Source: Rubripirellula sp. (lineage in GTDB: Bacteria > Planctomycetota > Planctomycetia > Pirellulales > Pirellulaceae). From it: a stretch of DNA of 64,000 nucleotides. The notes under the pieces are model-generated. The model was not told the DNA's origin, did not search any database, and was given only the letters and a program-made list of their open reading frames with translations. The DNA lies in contig JAAXJB010000003.1 of the NCBI GenBank assembly GCA_012270065.1, positions 346,523 to 410,522 of the forward strand, written 5' to 3'. How positions within the stretch are numbered: position 1 is the first letter of the stretch; every line of letters starts with the position of its first letter. The position numbers and the translations under genes are program-made. Below, piece by piece: positions 1 through 9,729 of the stretch.

Positions 1-1013
1 CTGTTGAGCCCGCACCTGTTGCGCCTGCACCTGTTGCGCCTGCACCTGTTGCGCCAGGACGGGTCATTCCGGCCGGTCCGGCAATTCGTCGCTTCGCCCG
101 CGAAGTGGGCGTGGACTTGAGTCAGGTCCCAGGCAGTGGTGACGATGGCAGAATCACTCGTGAAGATGTTTTATCTGTGGTTCGCTCGGCCAGTCAATCA
201 GCTCGGGTGACATCGACCAGCCCTGCAGCTCCTTCAACACCACCAGCACCAGTTGCCTCAAAGGCGACAACAACACCGCTTCCGGGAACTGCTGATGTCG
301 ACGATTTCGGCCCCATTCGTGTCGAACGAATGAGCAAAATCCGCAAGACAATTTCCAAGCAGATGCATGCGAGCTGGTCCACAGTTCCCCGAGTGACAAA
401 CTTCGATGACGCAGACATCACCGATCTGGAACATTTACGACAATCGAGCAAAGAAGATTATGCTGCTCAGGGACTTAAGCTGACCACGATGCCATTTTTG
501 ATCAAGGCAGTTGCCACAGCCCTGCGACACAATCCTGCGATCAACGCGGTCATTGATGAAGACAATGAGCAGTTGATTTACAAGGACTACGTCAATGTGG
601 GTGTTGCGGTCGACACAGACCGCGGGCTGGTCGTCCCAGTCATGAACAATGCTGACGCAATGGGCATCCCCGAGGTCACGCGTGGATTGGCCGAAATGGC
701 AGGCAAGGTTCGCGGGGGAAATTTTGGTGTCAACGACCTCAAGGGTGGTACATTCACAATCAGCAATCTGGGAACCATTGGCGGTCAATACTCAACACCG
801 ATTGTCAACGTTCCGGAAGTTGCGATTCTGCTTGTCGGGCGGAGCCGAAAACTTCCAGTCGTCATGCCCGATGATTCGATTCAGGCCCGCTTGATGATGC
901 CACTGAGCCTGTCCTACGACCATCGGCTCGTGGATGGAGCAACGGCTGCTCGCTTCCTGAACGACGTAATCGGATACCTTGAGGCACCCAGTCGCCTGCT
1001 GTTGGCACTTTGA
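1..1013 (+). CDS. aceF: Pyruvate dehydrogenase E2 (dihydrolipoamide acetyltransferase), 5'-truncated
   Basis: This is the C-terminal part of the acetyltransferase core of a 2-oxoacid dehydrogenase complex, which moves acetyl groups from lipoyl-lysine to CoA. The frame is open from base 3, so the start and the lipoyl domain(s) lie outside the window. Visible in order are a Pro/Ala-rich hinge (A-P-V-A-P repeats), a peripheral-subunit-binding domain (PAIRRFAREVGVDL to GRITREDV), a second flexible linker, and the catalytic domain. That domain ends in the DHRLVDG active-site motif with its catalytic His and Asp. The catalytic part resembles AceF (pyruvate) more than SucB (2-oxoglutarate), a judgement from remembered sequence rather than an alignment. 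An internal GTG at 105 is not the real start, because the binding domain begins upstream of it. The stop is TGA at 1011-1013. Confidence 0.9.
   Translation, partial: VEPAPVAPAPVAPAPVAPGRVIPAGPAIRRFAREVGVDLSQVPGSGDDGRITREDVLSVVRSASQSARVTSTSPAAPSTPPAPVASKATTTPLPGTADVDDFGPIRVERMSKIRKTISKQMHASWSTVPRVTNFDDADITDLEHLRQSSKEDYAAQGLKLTTMPFLIKAVATALRHNPAINAVIDEDNEQLIYKDYVNVGVAVDTDRGLVVPVMNNADAMGIPEVTRGLAEMAGKVRGGNFGVNDLKGGTFTISNLGTIGGQYSTPIVNVPEVAILLVGRSRKLPVVMPDDSIQARLMMPLSLSYDHRLVDGATAARFLNDVIGYLEAPSRLLLAL
12..56 (+). repeat. Three tandem 15-base units in the E2 hinge
   Basis: Bases 12-26, 27-41 and 42-56 are the unit GCACCTGTTGCGCCT, the last copy differing only at its final base. In frame they encode Ala-Pro-Val-Ala-Pro repeats, the flexible hinge that lets the lipoyl domain swing between active sites. 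Near identity at DNA level suggests recent slippage expansion. The array may continue to the left of the window. Confidence 0.85.
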
Positions 1014-1224
1014 TCTGGCCGTAGCGACCATAACCGCGAGTGGCAGCTTGATTTCATTGATCTCGGCAATTCTGCCGCTTTGATGGGAACATGCCAGGCC
1101 AGTCCGTTCACCTTCCGGTTCATCTGTGCGGACTCGTTCGGCATGAAACGCGGATTCGGCCGGTTACTCCAACATGTGCTGGACTGAGTGCAATTTTACT
1201 GCGGGCAATTCCAGGAATAATCCG

Positions 1225-2709
1225 ATGGATGATCTGCACGTCATCGCTTTCCTGTCCGAACACTGGCTCGTCATCAGCAGCGCAACCACTGCCATGGTGA
1301 TGGCTCTGGTTGCCTATACCGTCTCACACGCGTTGACGAATGTCCGTACCGCACAGGCAACGGTTGCATGGACGGTAGGTCTGATTTCTCTGCCGATCAT
1401 CTCGCTGCCGCTGTATTGGGTGCTGGCCAGAAACAAATTCCATGGTTATCGCGAAGTGATTCGCGAAGTGGAGTCACGCCAACATGAATCTGCTTCGATT
1501 ATCCAGCGGGAATTACGAACCGAAAAATATGCGCGCAGTACTACCCTCAACACAGCTATTGAGCAAGTCGCAGATGTCATGGACACGCCCTTGAGCAACG
1601 CTGCCGATTGGGAACTGCTAATCAACGGTAAAGCATTTTTTGAATGTCTGTTTGCCGAAATTTCAAAAGCTACCGGTTACGTCTATCTCGAGTTCTTTAT
1701 CATCAGGGATGATGCCCTCGGTAACCAACTGGCACAATGCCTGATTGAACGGGCACAAGCAGGCGTGAAGGTCCGCATGCTCTACGATGAAGTTGGAAGC
1801 CTGCGATTGTCCAGAAATTATCTGGAACGCCTCGAGAAGTCGGGTGTCGAGGTGCTGCCATTCAACACACGTCAGGGCTGGCTCAACCGTTTCCAAATCA
1901 ATTTCCGGAACCATCGAAAGATTGTGGTGATTGATGGAACGACAGCCATCATCGGGGGATTGAACATTGGTGTCGAATACATGGGTTCCAAAGTCCCATC
2001 CAACCAATGGCGAGACACAGGTCTCAAAGTGACAGGAACGATCACTCAAAAAATACAGGCAGTGTTCGCAGGAGACTTTTTTTGGGCTGCCAGAAAAAAC
2101 CTCCCGGAAGCAAACTGGTGGCGGCCACACAAGACAGAACAAAGCCGGGATTCACATTCTGAACCGCCGATGAATGCCGTCTGTTGTGCAACAGGCCCGG
2201 CTGATCACCGCCCCCGCGCATCCATGATGTACTCAACTTTGGCCAACAGTGCAAAATCCAGGCTGTGGATTTCAACACCTTATCTGGTGCCTGATGAAGC
2301 ATCGATGGTAGCCCTGCATATGGCAAAGGCTCGCGGTGTTGACGTGCGTCTGCTGATTCCCGATAGAGCAGACCACCTGCTTGTTTACCTGGCCGGCTTT
2401 CACTACGAAAATGAATTCACGGAAGCAAACATTCCCGTTTATCGTTACCACGCAGGATTCATGCACCAGAAGTGCATTCTGGTTGATGACCAATTAGCGA
2501 TGATTGGTTCAACCAATCTGGACAACCGTTCCTTACACTTGAACTTTGAAATCATGATTGGCATCAGCGAGCCGGCATTTCTGGACCAGATCGAATCAAT
2601 GCTGACGGAGGATTTTGAATTGTCCTCCCTGCAATCCGGAAAAAAACTCCGTTGGTGGTACGAAAGACTCGGTACAGCAGTCGCACGACTCACAAGTCCC
2701 ATTCTGTAA
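1225..2709 (+). CDS. cls: Cardiolipin synthase, phospholipase D superfamily
   Basis: Makes cardiolipin by phosphatidyl transfer at the inner membrane. The N-terminus has two hydrophobic segments (about residues 5-35 and 45-65) followed by a basic stretch. Two phospholipase D HKD motifs follow: FRNHRKIVVIDG near residue 228, then the GG-N segment, and FMHQKCILVDD near residue 413, then GSTNLDNRS. Total length of about 494 residues fits bacterial Cls. I chose ATG 1225 because AGGAA at 1212-1216 is suitably spaced and the protein then starts just before the first membrane segment. An in-frame ATG at 1174 would add 17 residues unlike the family. The gene follows the E2 gene by about 210 bases and looks independently transcribed. 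Confidence 0.9.
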   Translation: MDDLHVIAFLSEHWLVISSATTAMVMALVAYTVSHALTNVRTAQATVAWTVGLISLPIISLPLYWVLARNKFHGYREVIREVESRQHESASIIQRELRTEKYARSTTLNTAIEQVADVMDTPLSNAADWELLINGKAFFECLFAEISKATGYVYLEFFIIRDDALGNQLAQCLIERAQAGVKVRMLYDEVGSLRLSRNYLERLEKSGVEVLPFNTRQGWLNRFQINFRNHRKIVVIDGTTAIIGGLNIGVEYMGSKVPSNQWRDTGLKVTGTITQKIQAVFAGDFFWAARKNLPEANWWRPHKTEQSRDSHSEPPMNAVCCATGPADHRPRASMMYSTLANSAKSRLWISTPYLVPDEASMVALHMAKARGVDVRLLIPDRADHLLVYLAGFHYENEFTEANIPVYRYHAGFMHQKCILVDDQLAMIGSTNLDNRSLHLNFEIMIGISEPAFLDQIESMLTEDFELSSLQSGKKLRWWYERLGTAVARLTSPIL

Positions 2710-2745
2710 CCTGCGGACAGCAATATGCACCAAAGTCAGTGATGA

Positions 2746-3231
2746 TCATTCCACCAATGGTTTTCTTAAAAACCAGACATCCACTTCCGGATGGTCGGGG
2801 TCACGCACAAAACCATACTTCTGGTAGGCCCGCCGCGCTGACGCGTTGTCGTCATAGACTTCCAGTGTCAAGCGGCAACAATCATGCTCGACTGCAATTT
2901 GCTCCACAGCTCCAAGTAATTCTGCAGACACGCCCCGTCCACGGTGTGATTCCGTAACAATGACATCATGGACATTTACCAGCGGTCGACTCTTGAAAGT
3001 TGAAAACCCGAAAAAACAGTTGATCAAACCAATCGGACGATCAAGCCCCTGCTCGTAAGCCAAAACACTGAATGCAGTCGAAATGCTTGCCAATCTCTCA
3101 GGCAACCGATGCAATTCCGGGGGATCGTGCCCCATCGCATGCCTTGCGTACTCACTCTGCATCGAGATCAAATCACGGCAGTCATCAGGGTTTGAATAGT
3201 CCACTCGCTTAGTCGTGATCTGCATACTCAA
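2746..3231 (-). CDS. GNAT-family N-acetyltransferase
   Basis: A 161-residue acetyl-CoA-dependent acetyltransferase; the substrate cannot be read from the sequence. Motif A is visible as the beta-strand HDVIVTESHRGRGVSAELL, where R-G-R-G-V is the pyrophosphate-binding loop. Motif B is ASARRAYQKYGFV, the usual C-terminal helix and strand. Length is normal for a single-domain GNAT. It lies tail-to-tail with the cardiolipin synthase gene (36 bases apart) and head-to-head with the beta-propeller gene. Nothing in the neighbourhood points to a partner. Confidence 0.8.
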   Translation of the reverse strand: MSMQITTKRVDYSNPDDCRDLISMQSEYARHAMGHDPPELHRLPERLASISTAFSVLAYEQGLDRPIGLINCFFGFSTFKSRPLVNVHDVIVTESHRGRGVSAELLGAVEQIAVEHDCCRLTLEVYDDNASARRAYQKYGFVRDPDHPEVDVWFLRKPLVE

Positions 3232-3373
3232 TACTCACCTGCCTTACCGAAATCGAGTTTTGTGAAGCGGAACAGCGTAAAAGAAAAGATACCGCAAGAA
3301 CAGGATGAGCGTTTATAATCTCAGCTCTTCCCTGCTAATTCGCGAGTCACCAAATCCACGATCACAGAAATCC

Positions 3374-4657
3374 ATGAGTTACAAGAACAGGACGCTTCCC
3401 ATCCTTGTACCAATCCTTGTACTGAGTGCTGCGGCGAGTCTCACTGCCGAGGAAAGCTGGGGGCGTTTCCGCGGCAGAAACGCAACCGGGATTGCTGGTC
3501 GGCAAATACCGACTCACTGGAGCGACACGGAGAATCTGGCGTGGCGAACTGCCTTGCCTGGCAGAGGATCGAGTAGTCCAGTGATTCATGGAGATCTGAT
3601 TTTCCTGACAACCTACTCCGGCTACGGTCAGTCCACTGAAGCTCCAGGAGACCGAAGCCAGTTAAAGCTTCATGTCGTCTGCCTTTCCAGCACGTCCGGG
3701 AAAATCCTATGGAATCATGAACTGCCGGCTGCAGAAGAAGAACAGCAGGTGACCAAGCGAGTGGCCGACCACGGTTATGCATCGCCGACGCCATGTGTTG
3801 ACGATAATTCTGTCTTTGCCTCATTCGGCCCGTCCGGTGTAGTGGCACTGACTCACCAGGGCGAATTCAAGTGGCGCAAAAGTGTTGGCACACGCACGGC
3901 AGGCTTTGGTGCAGCAGCGAGTCCAATTGAATTCAAAGATCTCCTCATCATGAATGCATCCATCGAAGACGGTGCTGTGTATGCACTGGACAAGAACACC
4001 GGTGAAGTACGATGGCGTACATCCGACATTGAGCGAGCCTGGACAACGCCAACGATCGTGCAACTTCCTGACGGAAACAGCGAATTGATCATCAATCAAA
4101 AAGGCTCGATCCTGGGCCTGGATCCTGCAAACGGCAAAAAGTTATGGTCATGCGAAGCCATACAGGACTATGTCGTTCCATGTGTTGTTGCACAAGGCGA
4201 TACTTTGTATTGCAGTGGTGGCCGAAGCAACATGACATTTGCTGTGCGAGCCGGCGGACGCGGAGACGTAACCGATACCCATCTGCTCTGGGATGTACCA
4301 CGTGGTGCCAATGTAACCAGCCCAATGATCGACAACGGCTACCTTTATTGGTCACATGATAAAGCGATTGCCCTGTGCTTACGCGCTTCAGATGGAGAAG
4401 AAATGTTTCGTGAACGGATGCCGACCAGAAGTCGGGTATATGCTTCCATTGTTGGTGATGGGAAGCACCTTTTTCTCACAACACGTGATGCCGGAGTGCT
4501 TGTGCTGGCAGCGAGCCCGGAATACCGGGAGATTGCGATCAACCATCTCGGTTCGCAGGAGGAAAGATTCAACGCTACCCCCGCCATTTCTGGTGATCGA
4601 CTGTTCCTCCGCAGCGACGCAGCTTTGTACTGCGTGAAAACGGAAAAGGCAGACTAA
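3374..4657 (+). CDS. Exported PQQ-like beta-propeller repeat protein
   Basis: A secreted protein of about 427 residues built from PQQ/WD-like blades. From ATG 3374 the N-terminus is a basic n-region plus a hydrophobic stretch (LPILVPILVLSAAASLTA), a classical signal peptide. It then reads EESWGRFRGRNATG, the W-x-x-F/W-R-G opening typical of planctomycete outer-membrane-assembly-like propellers. Repeated blade signatures such as GKILWNHELP, GEFKWRKSVG, GEVRWRTS and GKKLWSCEA are visible. An upstream in-frame ATG at 3305 would place 23 polar residues before the signal peptide and is less likely. No PQQ-dehydrogenase catalytic motif is evident, so a scaffold or sugar-handling role is as likely as an enzyme. 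The 274 bases that follow hold no convincing gene. Confidence 0.8.
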   Translation: MSYKNRTLPILVPILVLSAAASLTAEESWGRFRGRNATGIAGRQIPTHWSDTENLAWRTALPGRGSSSPVIHGDLIFLTTYSGYGQSTEAPGDRSQLKLHVVCLSSTSGKILWNHELPAAEEEQQVTKRVADHGYASPTPCVDDNSVFASFGPSGVVALTHQGEFKWRKSVGTRTAGFGAAASPIEFKDLLIMNASIEDGAVYALDKNTGEVRWRTSDIERAWTTPTIVQLPDGNSELIINQKGSILGLDPANGKKLWSCEAIQDYVVPCVVAQGDTLYCSGGRSNMTFAVRAGGRGDVTDTHLLWDVPRGANVTSPMIDNGYLYWSHDKAIALCLRASDGEEMFRERMPTRSRVYASIVGDGKHLFLTTRDAGVLVLAASPEYREIAINHLGSQEERFNATPAISGDRLFLRSDAALYCVKTEKAD

Positions 4658-4931
4658 CCACCACCTTCATGCCGAAAAATACAGTTTGCGGAAGACAATT
4701 TCCACGTTCTTTCCGGATTGCAAGTAACTTGCAAAGAAACTCCGGTAAAGGACAATGACGGCCGGTTCCCGGAATCAGCGAAAGACCTTCTGCGAGTCCT
4801 TCATCACTCATATGACTTTACCTCGATTCACACCTAAAATCCTGGCCGCAACCAAAATACCAAATGACTGGTCGCGTTAATGGTGTGTCTCGCCCCTGCT
4901 CCTCCTTTGCACCCCCCAACAGTAAAATCTG

Positions 4932-7610
4932 ATGAAAAGAAAATCCTTCAACGCTGCCATCCTTTTCGCCGCTGTTTTGATTTCGTCATTGGCCAATGGC
5001 GCAGATGTTGAATTGAAAAAAAATGACCACATTTGCCTGGTAGGCAATGCTCTCTGCGAACGGATGCAACACCACAACTACTGGGAGTCGCTTCTTCACC
5101 AGCGGTTCCCGGAATTGGAATTGAGCGTTCGAAATCTGGGATTCCCCGGAGATGAACCCTACGAACGTATTCGTTCCGAAAACTTCGGAAATCCTGAACA
5201 GCATTTGAGCCACAGCAAAGCATCTGTGGTCATGTATTTTTTCGGTTTCAATGAGTCATTTGATGGCGATGCAGGGCTATCCAAATTCAGCAGTGACATC
5301 AAGAAACTTGTCAATGAAACCAAAACAAGTGATTTCGGGAATGGCACACCCCAAATCATTCTTGTTTCACCCATCGCATTTGAAAACACAGGTGACCCGA
5401 ACCTGCCGGATGGCAGAGAGCACAATGCCCGGTTGAACAAATACACGGCAGCACTTGCAAGTGCCGCCAACGAAACGGGCGTGGCCTTTGTAGACGTATT
5501 CACCCCCACGCTCTCGCTTTTTGAAGAAAGTGATGAACGCCTGACCTTGAATGGGGCCCATCTGAACGACAAAGGCTACGCACAGCTCGCACCTCTTCTG
5601 GACACCGCTCTTTTCGGCAAAGGTGGCCCCGCGATCCCTGACCCCGCGGTCAAGGCAGCCGTAGATGACAAAAATTTCCACTGGTGGCACCGTTATCGTG
5701 CAGTGAATGGATTCTCCATTTATGGCTCACGCGGGAAAGCCGGAAGCGATGGCACGTACAACAATACGGATGTGATGGAGCGCGAACGTGCAATCCTTGA
5801 TCAGATGACGGCAAATCGTGATGCCCGCATCTGGGCTGTTGCAAGTGGAAAACAGACCGACAGTCCAGTAGATGATTCAAACACTCTGCCGTTCATCAAT
5901 CCAAAAACCAATGTAGGCGGCCCCGACGACCCCAATGCAAAACGAGGCAAGCTGGGATCCCTTGATTATTTGACAGCAGAAGAGCAGCTTGAGTTGTTCG
6001 AGCTGCACGACGGATTCCAGATCCAATTGGTCGCCTCAGAAGAACAGTTTCCGGAACTTGCCAACCCTGTCGCTCTGAACTTTGACAACAAAGGACGACT
6101 CTGGGTAGCGACCATGGAGTCTTACCCACACTGGAAACCGAAGTCCAAAATGGATGACAAAATCCTGATTTTTGAAGATCTTGATCAGGACGGAGACGCG
6201 GACAAGTGCATCGTCTTTGCAGGCGGACTCCACCAGCCTACCGGTTTTGAACTGGGCAACGGTGGAGCCTACATCGCTGAACAACCCGATATTCTTTTCA
6301 TGAAGGACACGAACGGCGATGACATGGCGGACACGAAGGTGCGCAAGCTATTTGGCTTTGACTCTGCAGACTCGCACCACGGGATTGCTGCATTTGAATG
6401 GGGTCCAGGTGGCAATCTGTATTTCGAAGAAGGAACCTTCAAATACTCGCAGGTAGAAAGCCCTTATGGCTTGACACGCTTGAGCGAAGCAGGAATCTGG
6501 AAGTACCACCCCAAGAGTGAAAAGTTCGGAGTATTTGTCAATTTTGCTTTTGCAAATCCATGGGGCCATGTCTTTGATCACTGGGGACAGAATTTCATCG
6601 GTGATGCTTCACCGGGCAACAGCTACTGGGCTGCACCGCTGAGTGGTCGAATTGATTACCCGCTGAAACACCCAGGGGGCAGCCAACATCGTCGAATTGC
6701 GAAAACCACTGGTGGTGATCCATCCTACAAATTCCCAACGTTTTATCCAAAACGGACACGTCCGCTCGCTGGCTGCGCGATTGTTTCAAGTCGACACTTC
6801 CCACCAGAAATGCAGGGCAACTTCCTGGTCACGAACTGTATCGGAGACCGTTCTGTCCTCAATCATAAAGTCATGGAGGATGGCGCAGGATTCAAAGGAG
6901 AGGAAGTTGCTCCTATTGTTTCCTGCAAAGACGGAAATTTCCGTCCCGTCGATTTGCAAATTGCACCAGACGGATCGTTGTACATTGTGGACTGGCACAA
7001 TGCTTTGATTGGCCATTTGCAACACAACCTGCGGGAACCTAACCGCGATCATTCACACGGAAGAATCTGGCGCGTTACACACAAGACCCGGCCGCTCATT
7101 GAGCCAGCAAAAATCGATGGTGAATCGATTCCCAAGCTGCTCGAATTGCTGAAATTGCCCGAGGATCGAACACGTTATCGTGCCAAACGCGAACTTGCTG
7201 CTCGTGATACCGCAAAAGTCATTTCTGCATTGAAAGACTGGACGAGTAAACTTGACAAAACTGATGAGAACTACACTCACCATCTGCTTGAGTCACTCTG
7301 GTTGCACCAGACTCACAACGTAATCAATCAGACGTTACTCAAGGAACTTCTCTCCGCGAAAGATCACCGCGCAAGAGCCGCAGCAACAAGAGTCCTTTCA
7401 TTTTGGCTCGATGACATTCCGGATCACAAACAACTTCTGGAAAAGTGCATCGCGGACGAACATCCAAGAGTTCGATTGGAGGGAGTTCGTGCGGTTAGCT
7501 TCCTGAGTGGAGACGAAGCCATTGAACTTGCTCTGGGTGTTCTCGAACATGACGTTGACGATTACACCCAGTTCACCCTCGACGAAACCATGCGTCGACT
7601 TGAGCAATAG
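4932..7610 (+). CDS. Secreted SGNH-like / membrane-bound dehydrogenase-domain / HEAT protein
   Basis: An 892-residue exported protein with a clear signal peptide (MKRKSFNAAILFAAVLIS, then LANGA). Residues about 25-230 form an SGNH-hydrolase-like domain: the block III Asn lies in YFFGFNES (N107) and the last block is LNGAHLNDKGY. The block I position reads GNALCERM, so the usual nucleophilic Ser is absent and the Asp of D-x-x-H is Asn. Residues about 350-720 match the planctomycete/verrucomicrobial membrane-bound dehydrogenase propeller (PELANPVALNFDNKGRLWVAT, repeated DQDGDADK-type Ca2+-like loops). The last 170 residues look like HEAT repeats. Many relatives continue into a c-type heme domain; here that domain is on the next gene, 187 bases downstream. 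An electron-transfer or polymer-degradation role is inferred. Confidence 0.78.
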   Translation: MKRKSFNAAILFAAVLISSLANGADVELKKNDHICLVGNALCERMQHHNYWESLLHQRFPELELSVRNLGFPGDEPYERIRSENFGNPEQHLSHSKASVVMYFFGFNESFDGDAGLSKFSSDIKKLVNETKTSDFGNGTPQIILVSPIAFENTGDPNLPDGREHNARLNKYTAALASAANETGVAFVDVFTPTLSLFEESDERLTLNGAHLNDKGYAQLAPLLDTALFGKGGPAIPDPAVKAAVDDKNFHWWHRYRAVNGFSIYGSRGKAGSDGTYNNTDVMERERAILDQMTANRDARIWAVASGKQTDSPVDDSNTLPFINPKTNVGGPDDPNAKRGKLGSLDYLTAEEQLELFELHDGFQIQLVASEEQFPELANPVALNFDNKGRLWVATMESYPHWKPKSKMDDKILIFEDLDQDGDADKCIVFAGGLHQPTGFELGNGGAYIAEQPDILFMKDTNGDDMADTKVRKLFGFDSADSHHGIAAFEWGPGGNLYFEEGTFKYSQVESPYGLTRLSEAGIWKYHPKSEKFGVFVNFAFANPWGHVFDHWGQNFIGDASPGNSYWAAPLSGRIDYPLKHPGGSQHRRIAKTTGGDPSYKFPTFYPKRTRPLAGCAIVSSRHFPPEMQGNFLVTNCIGDRSVLNHKVMEDGAGFKGEEVAPIVSCKDGNFRPVDLQIAPDGSLYIVDWHNALIGHLQHNLREPNRDHSHGRIWRVTHKTRPLIEPAKIDGESIPKLLELLKLPEDRTRYRAKRELAARDTAKVISALKDWTSKLDKTDENYTHHLLESLWLHQTHNVINQTLLKELLSAKDHRARAAATRVLSFWLDDIPDHKQLLEKCIADEHPRVRLEGVRAVSFLSGDEAIELALGVLEHDVDDYTQFTLDETMRRLEQ

Positions 7611-7665
7611 CCGGTCCAGAAGGTGGCTGAGTTGAGCTAAGCCACGGAATTTTGAACTTCCCTGC

Positions 7666-7710
7666 CTCATCGGCTGGGCACAATCCTGTGCCGATGAGAT
7701 CCAGATTTTT
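7666..7710 (+). terminator. Possible Rho-independent terminator
   Basis: CTCATCGGC at 7666-7674 pairs with GCCGATGAG at 7690-7698, and a run of five T residues ends at 7710. The inner loop can form an alternative stem (GGCACA with TGTGCC). The T-run sits several bases after the stem, so the call is tentative. If real, it would partly separate the dehydrogenase-domain gene from the cytochrome gene. Confidence 0.35.
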
Positions 7711-7797
7711 CCCGGAGCCATCAGTCACGACAGCCGAGAAATTCTCAGCTTTCCTGTGCGAGATGCCTCAGATCATTGTTGAGCAGATTTCAATACC

Positions 7798-9729
7798 ATG
7801 CGTCACGTCGCCCTGTGTTTTCTTCTTGCAACAGTCCATCTTTCATCAAGCATGGGCCAAGACCATGTCCACGGTGATGGCTCCACAAACAACTCAAGCA
7901 CAAAGATCGAAGCTCCCAAGGTTTTTCTTGACAAGAGTCCTCGTATTGTCGCTTATCAGCTCAAGAGGCTGGATAACCAGCGTCTGCTGATGGTTGAAAG
8001 AAGAGCAGATGATGCGAAGTACATACCTGTTTATCAGGCGATCCTGACTCGAACGGGTATGTCACCGCAATACCGGCTTGAATCAATCGGCTCGCTTGCC
8101 AACCTTCAGAAAAGCGATCCTGTCGTCGTGGTTCTCTCAGCCATCGACCAGCTTGATGCTACGAAGCGGGAACAGCAACGCACTGCCGGACAATTGACCA
8201 GAATACTGCTCGACATCAAGTCCGAACAACTCCAGTCACAGACCAGCACACTTCTGGCTGCAACTCAGTCTGAAAATGCGTTTGTGGCATCGGCAGCCAC
8301 TGCCGCTTTACTGGTTTCTGGTCAGTACGACAACAGAACTGACGAACTCACGACGAGCCAGGCTGGCAAGATTGCATTCCTGAAAGCAATCACCATGCTC
8401 CCTGACGCCAAACGGCGTGATATTTTTCGTCCGCGCGTAGTCGAGCTACTGGAATCCTCGTCAGACGCTCGCATTTCCAATGCAGCGATTCGGGCACTCG
8501 GATACATACAGTCCGAAGGCACGGACTCTTTCGCGCGACTGGCAACTCTCCTTTCTGATGACCAACTACGAATCGAGGTGATTCGCACAATGTTGAAAGT
8601 GCCGGCCAAACAACGCGATGCTGAAGCAAGCCTGAAGACGGCCAGTTTTCTTGTTGATCTTGCAGAACGCACACCGGCTGAAAAGCGGACAAGCGCAACA
8701 TTCATCGATGCGATGCAGCTTGCAGATCAGTTGATGGCAGTCGTTCCATCAGAGCAGGCAAAGAGTTTCCGGGAACGTCTCAAGGCGGTCACCGTCCGTG
8801 TCATTCGCATCAAAACAGTCGAGGAGGAAATGCGATATGACATTCCTTACTTTGCGGTGGAAGCAGGGGAGTCTGTTCAGATCGTTCTTGAAAACCATGA
8901 TTTGATGCCGCACAATCTTGTGATCACGGCTCCCGAAGCCTTGAAAGAAGTTGCTCAACTGGGCTTGCAGGTGGGGCCTAACAAGGGATGGAAGAACCTG
9001 CCCTATGTACCGGAATCCGACAAGGTGATTCAAGCGACAGGCATGGTCCCGGCAGACCAACAAACCAGCCTCACGTTCAAAGCACCGTCAACACCAGGGG
9101 AATATCCTTACGTTTGCACTTTTCCACAGCACTGGTACCGCATGTACGGTGTCATGGTTGTGGTGAACGACCTCGATGACTGGCAAAAAAATCCAACAGA
9201 ACCCGCCAATCCGGTCGGCAGCAATCGCTCCTTTGTCCAAGCATGGAAAGTCGACGACCTGAAAAACGAGCTTGCCTCGGGTGTACTGGGACGATCACCA
9301 GAAATTGGAAAACGCCTGTTTGCAGAAGCTTCCTGCGGTGGCTGCCACAAGATGCATGGAGAGGGTGGTGTGATCGGACCGGAACTGACCGATGTTTTCC
9401 CACGCTGGAAAGGTGATCGTGTTGGCATCCTCCGGGAAATACTCGAACCCTCGCACAAAGTGGATGCCAAATACGTGATGCAACGTATCCTGACCGTCGA
9501 TGGTCGCACTGTAACCGGCGTCTTGCTTGGAGAAGACGATGAAAAGGTCACACTGCTATCCAATCCCGAAGCGAAACAGCCCACGGTCATCCCCCAAGAT
9601 GATATCGAGGCCATGGTTCCATCATCAGTTTCCATGATGCCCAAAGCTCTTTTGGATCAGTACACGAAGGACGAAGTTTTTGAAGTCATGGCCTATCTGG
9701 AAAATGCGGCATCGAATCCGAAACCGTGA
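7798..9729 (+). CDS. HEAT-repeat / cupredoxin / c-type cytochrome fusion (planctomycete type)
   Basis: A 643-residue exported electron-transfer protein. It opens with a signal peptide (RHVALCFLLATVHLSSSMG) and about 300 residues of helical, HEAT-like repeats. A type I copper domain follows (about 340-460): His372 in MPHNLV, then Cys440, His445 and Met449 in PYVCTFPQHWYRM, the complete ligand set. The C-terminal domain (about 495-640) is the Pirellula/Verrucomicrobium heme-binding type, with CGGCH at 513-517 and the conserved GGVIGPELTDV. Having copper and heme on one chain suggests electron relay in the periplasm. The partner is probably the upstream dehydrogenase-domain protein; relatives are often a single fused polypeptide. 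The substrate oxidised is unknown. Confidence 0.85.
   Translation: MRHVALCFLLATVHLSSSMGQDHVHGDGSTNNSSTKIEAPKVFLDKSPRIVAYQLKRLDNQRLLMVERRADDAKYIPVYQAILTRTGMSPQYRLESIGSLANLQKSDPVVVVLSAIDQLDATKREQQRTAGQLTRILLDIKSEQLQSQTSTLLAATQSENAFVASAATAALLVSGQYDNRTDELTTSQAGKIAFLKAITMLPDAKRRDIFRPRVVELLESSSDARISNAAIRALGYIQSEGTDSFARLATLLSDDQLRIEVIRTMLKVPAKQRDAEASLKTASFLVDLAERTPAEKRTSATFIDAMQLADQLMAVVPSEQAKSFRERLKAVTVRVIRIKTVEEEMRYDIPYFAVEAGESVQIVLENHDLMPHNLVITAPEALKEVAQLGLQVGPNKGWKNLPYVPESDKVIQATGMVPADQQTSLTFKAPSTPGEYPYVCTFPQHWYRMYGVMVVVNDLDDWQKNPTEPANPVGSNRSFVQAWKVDDLKNELASGVLGRSPEIGKRLFAEASCGGCHKMHGEGGVIGPELTDVFPRWKGDRVGILREILEPSHKVDAKYVMQRILTVDGRTVTGVLLGEDDEKVTLLSNPEAKQPTVIPQDDIEAMVPSSVSMMPKALLDQYTKDEVFEVMAYLENAASNPKP

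Noticed and set aside
12-56. Possible CRISPR or minisatellite
   Set aside because: The 15-base units are directly adjacent, without spacers, and stay in frame within the E2 hinge, so they are coding repeats.
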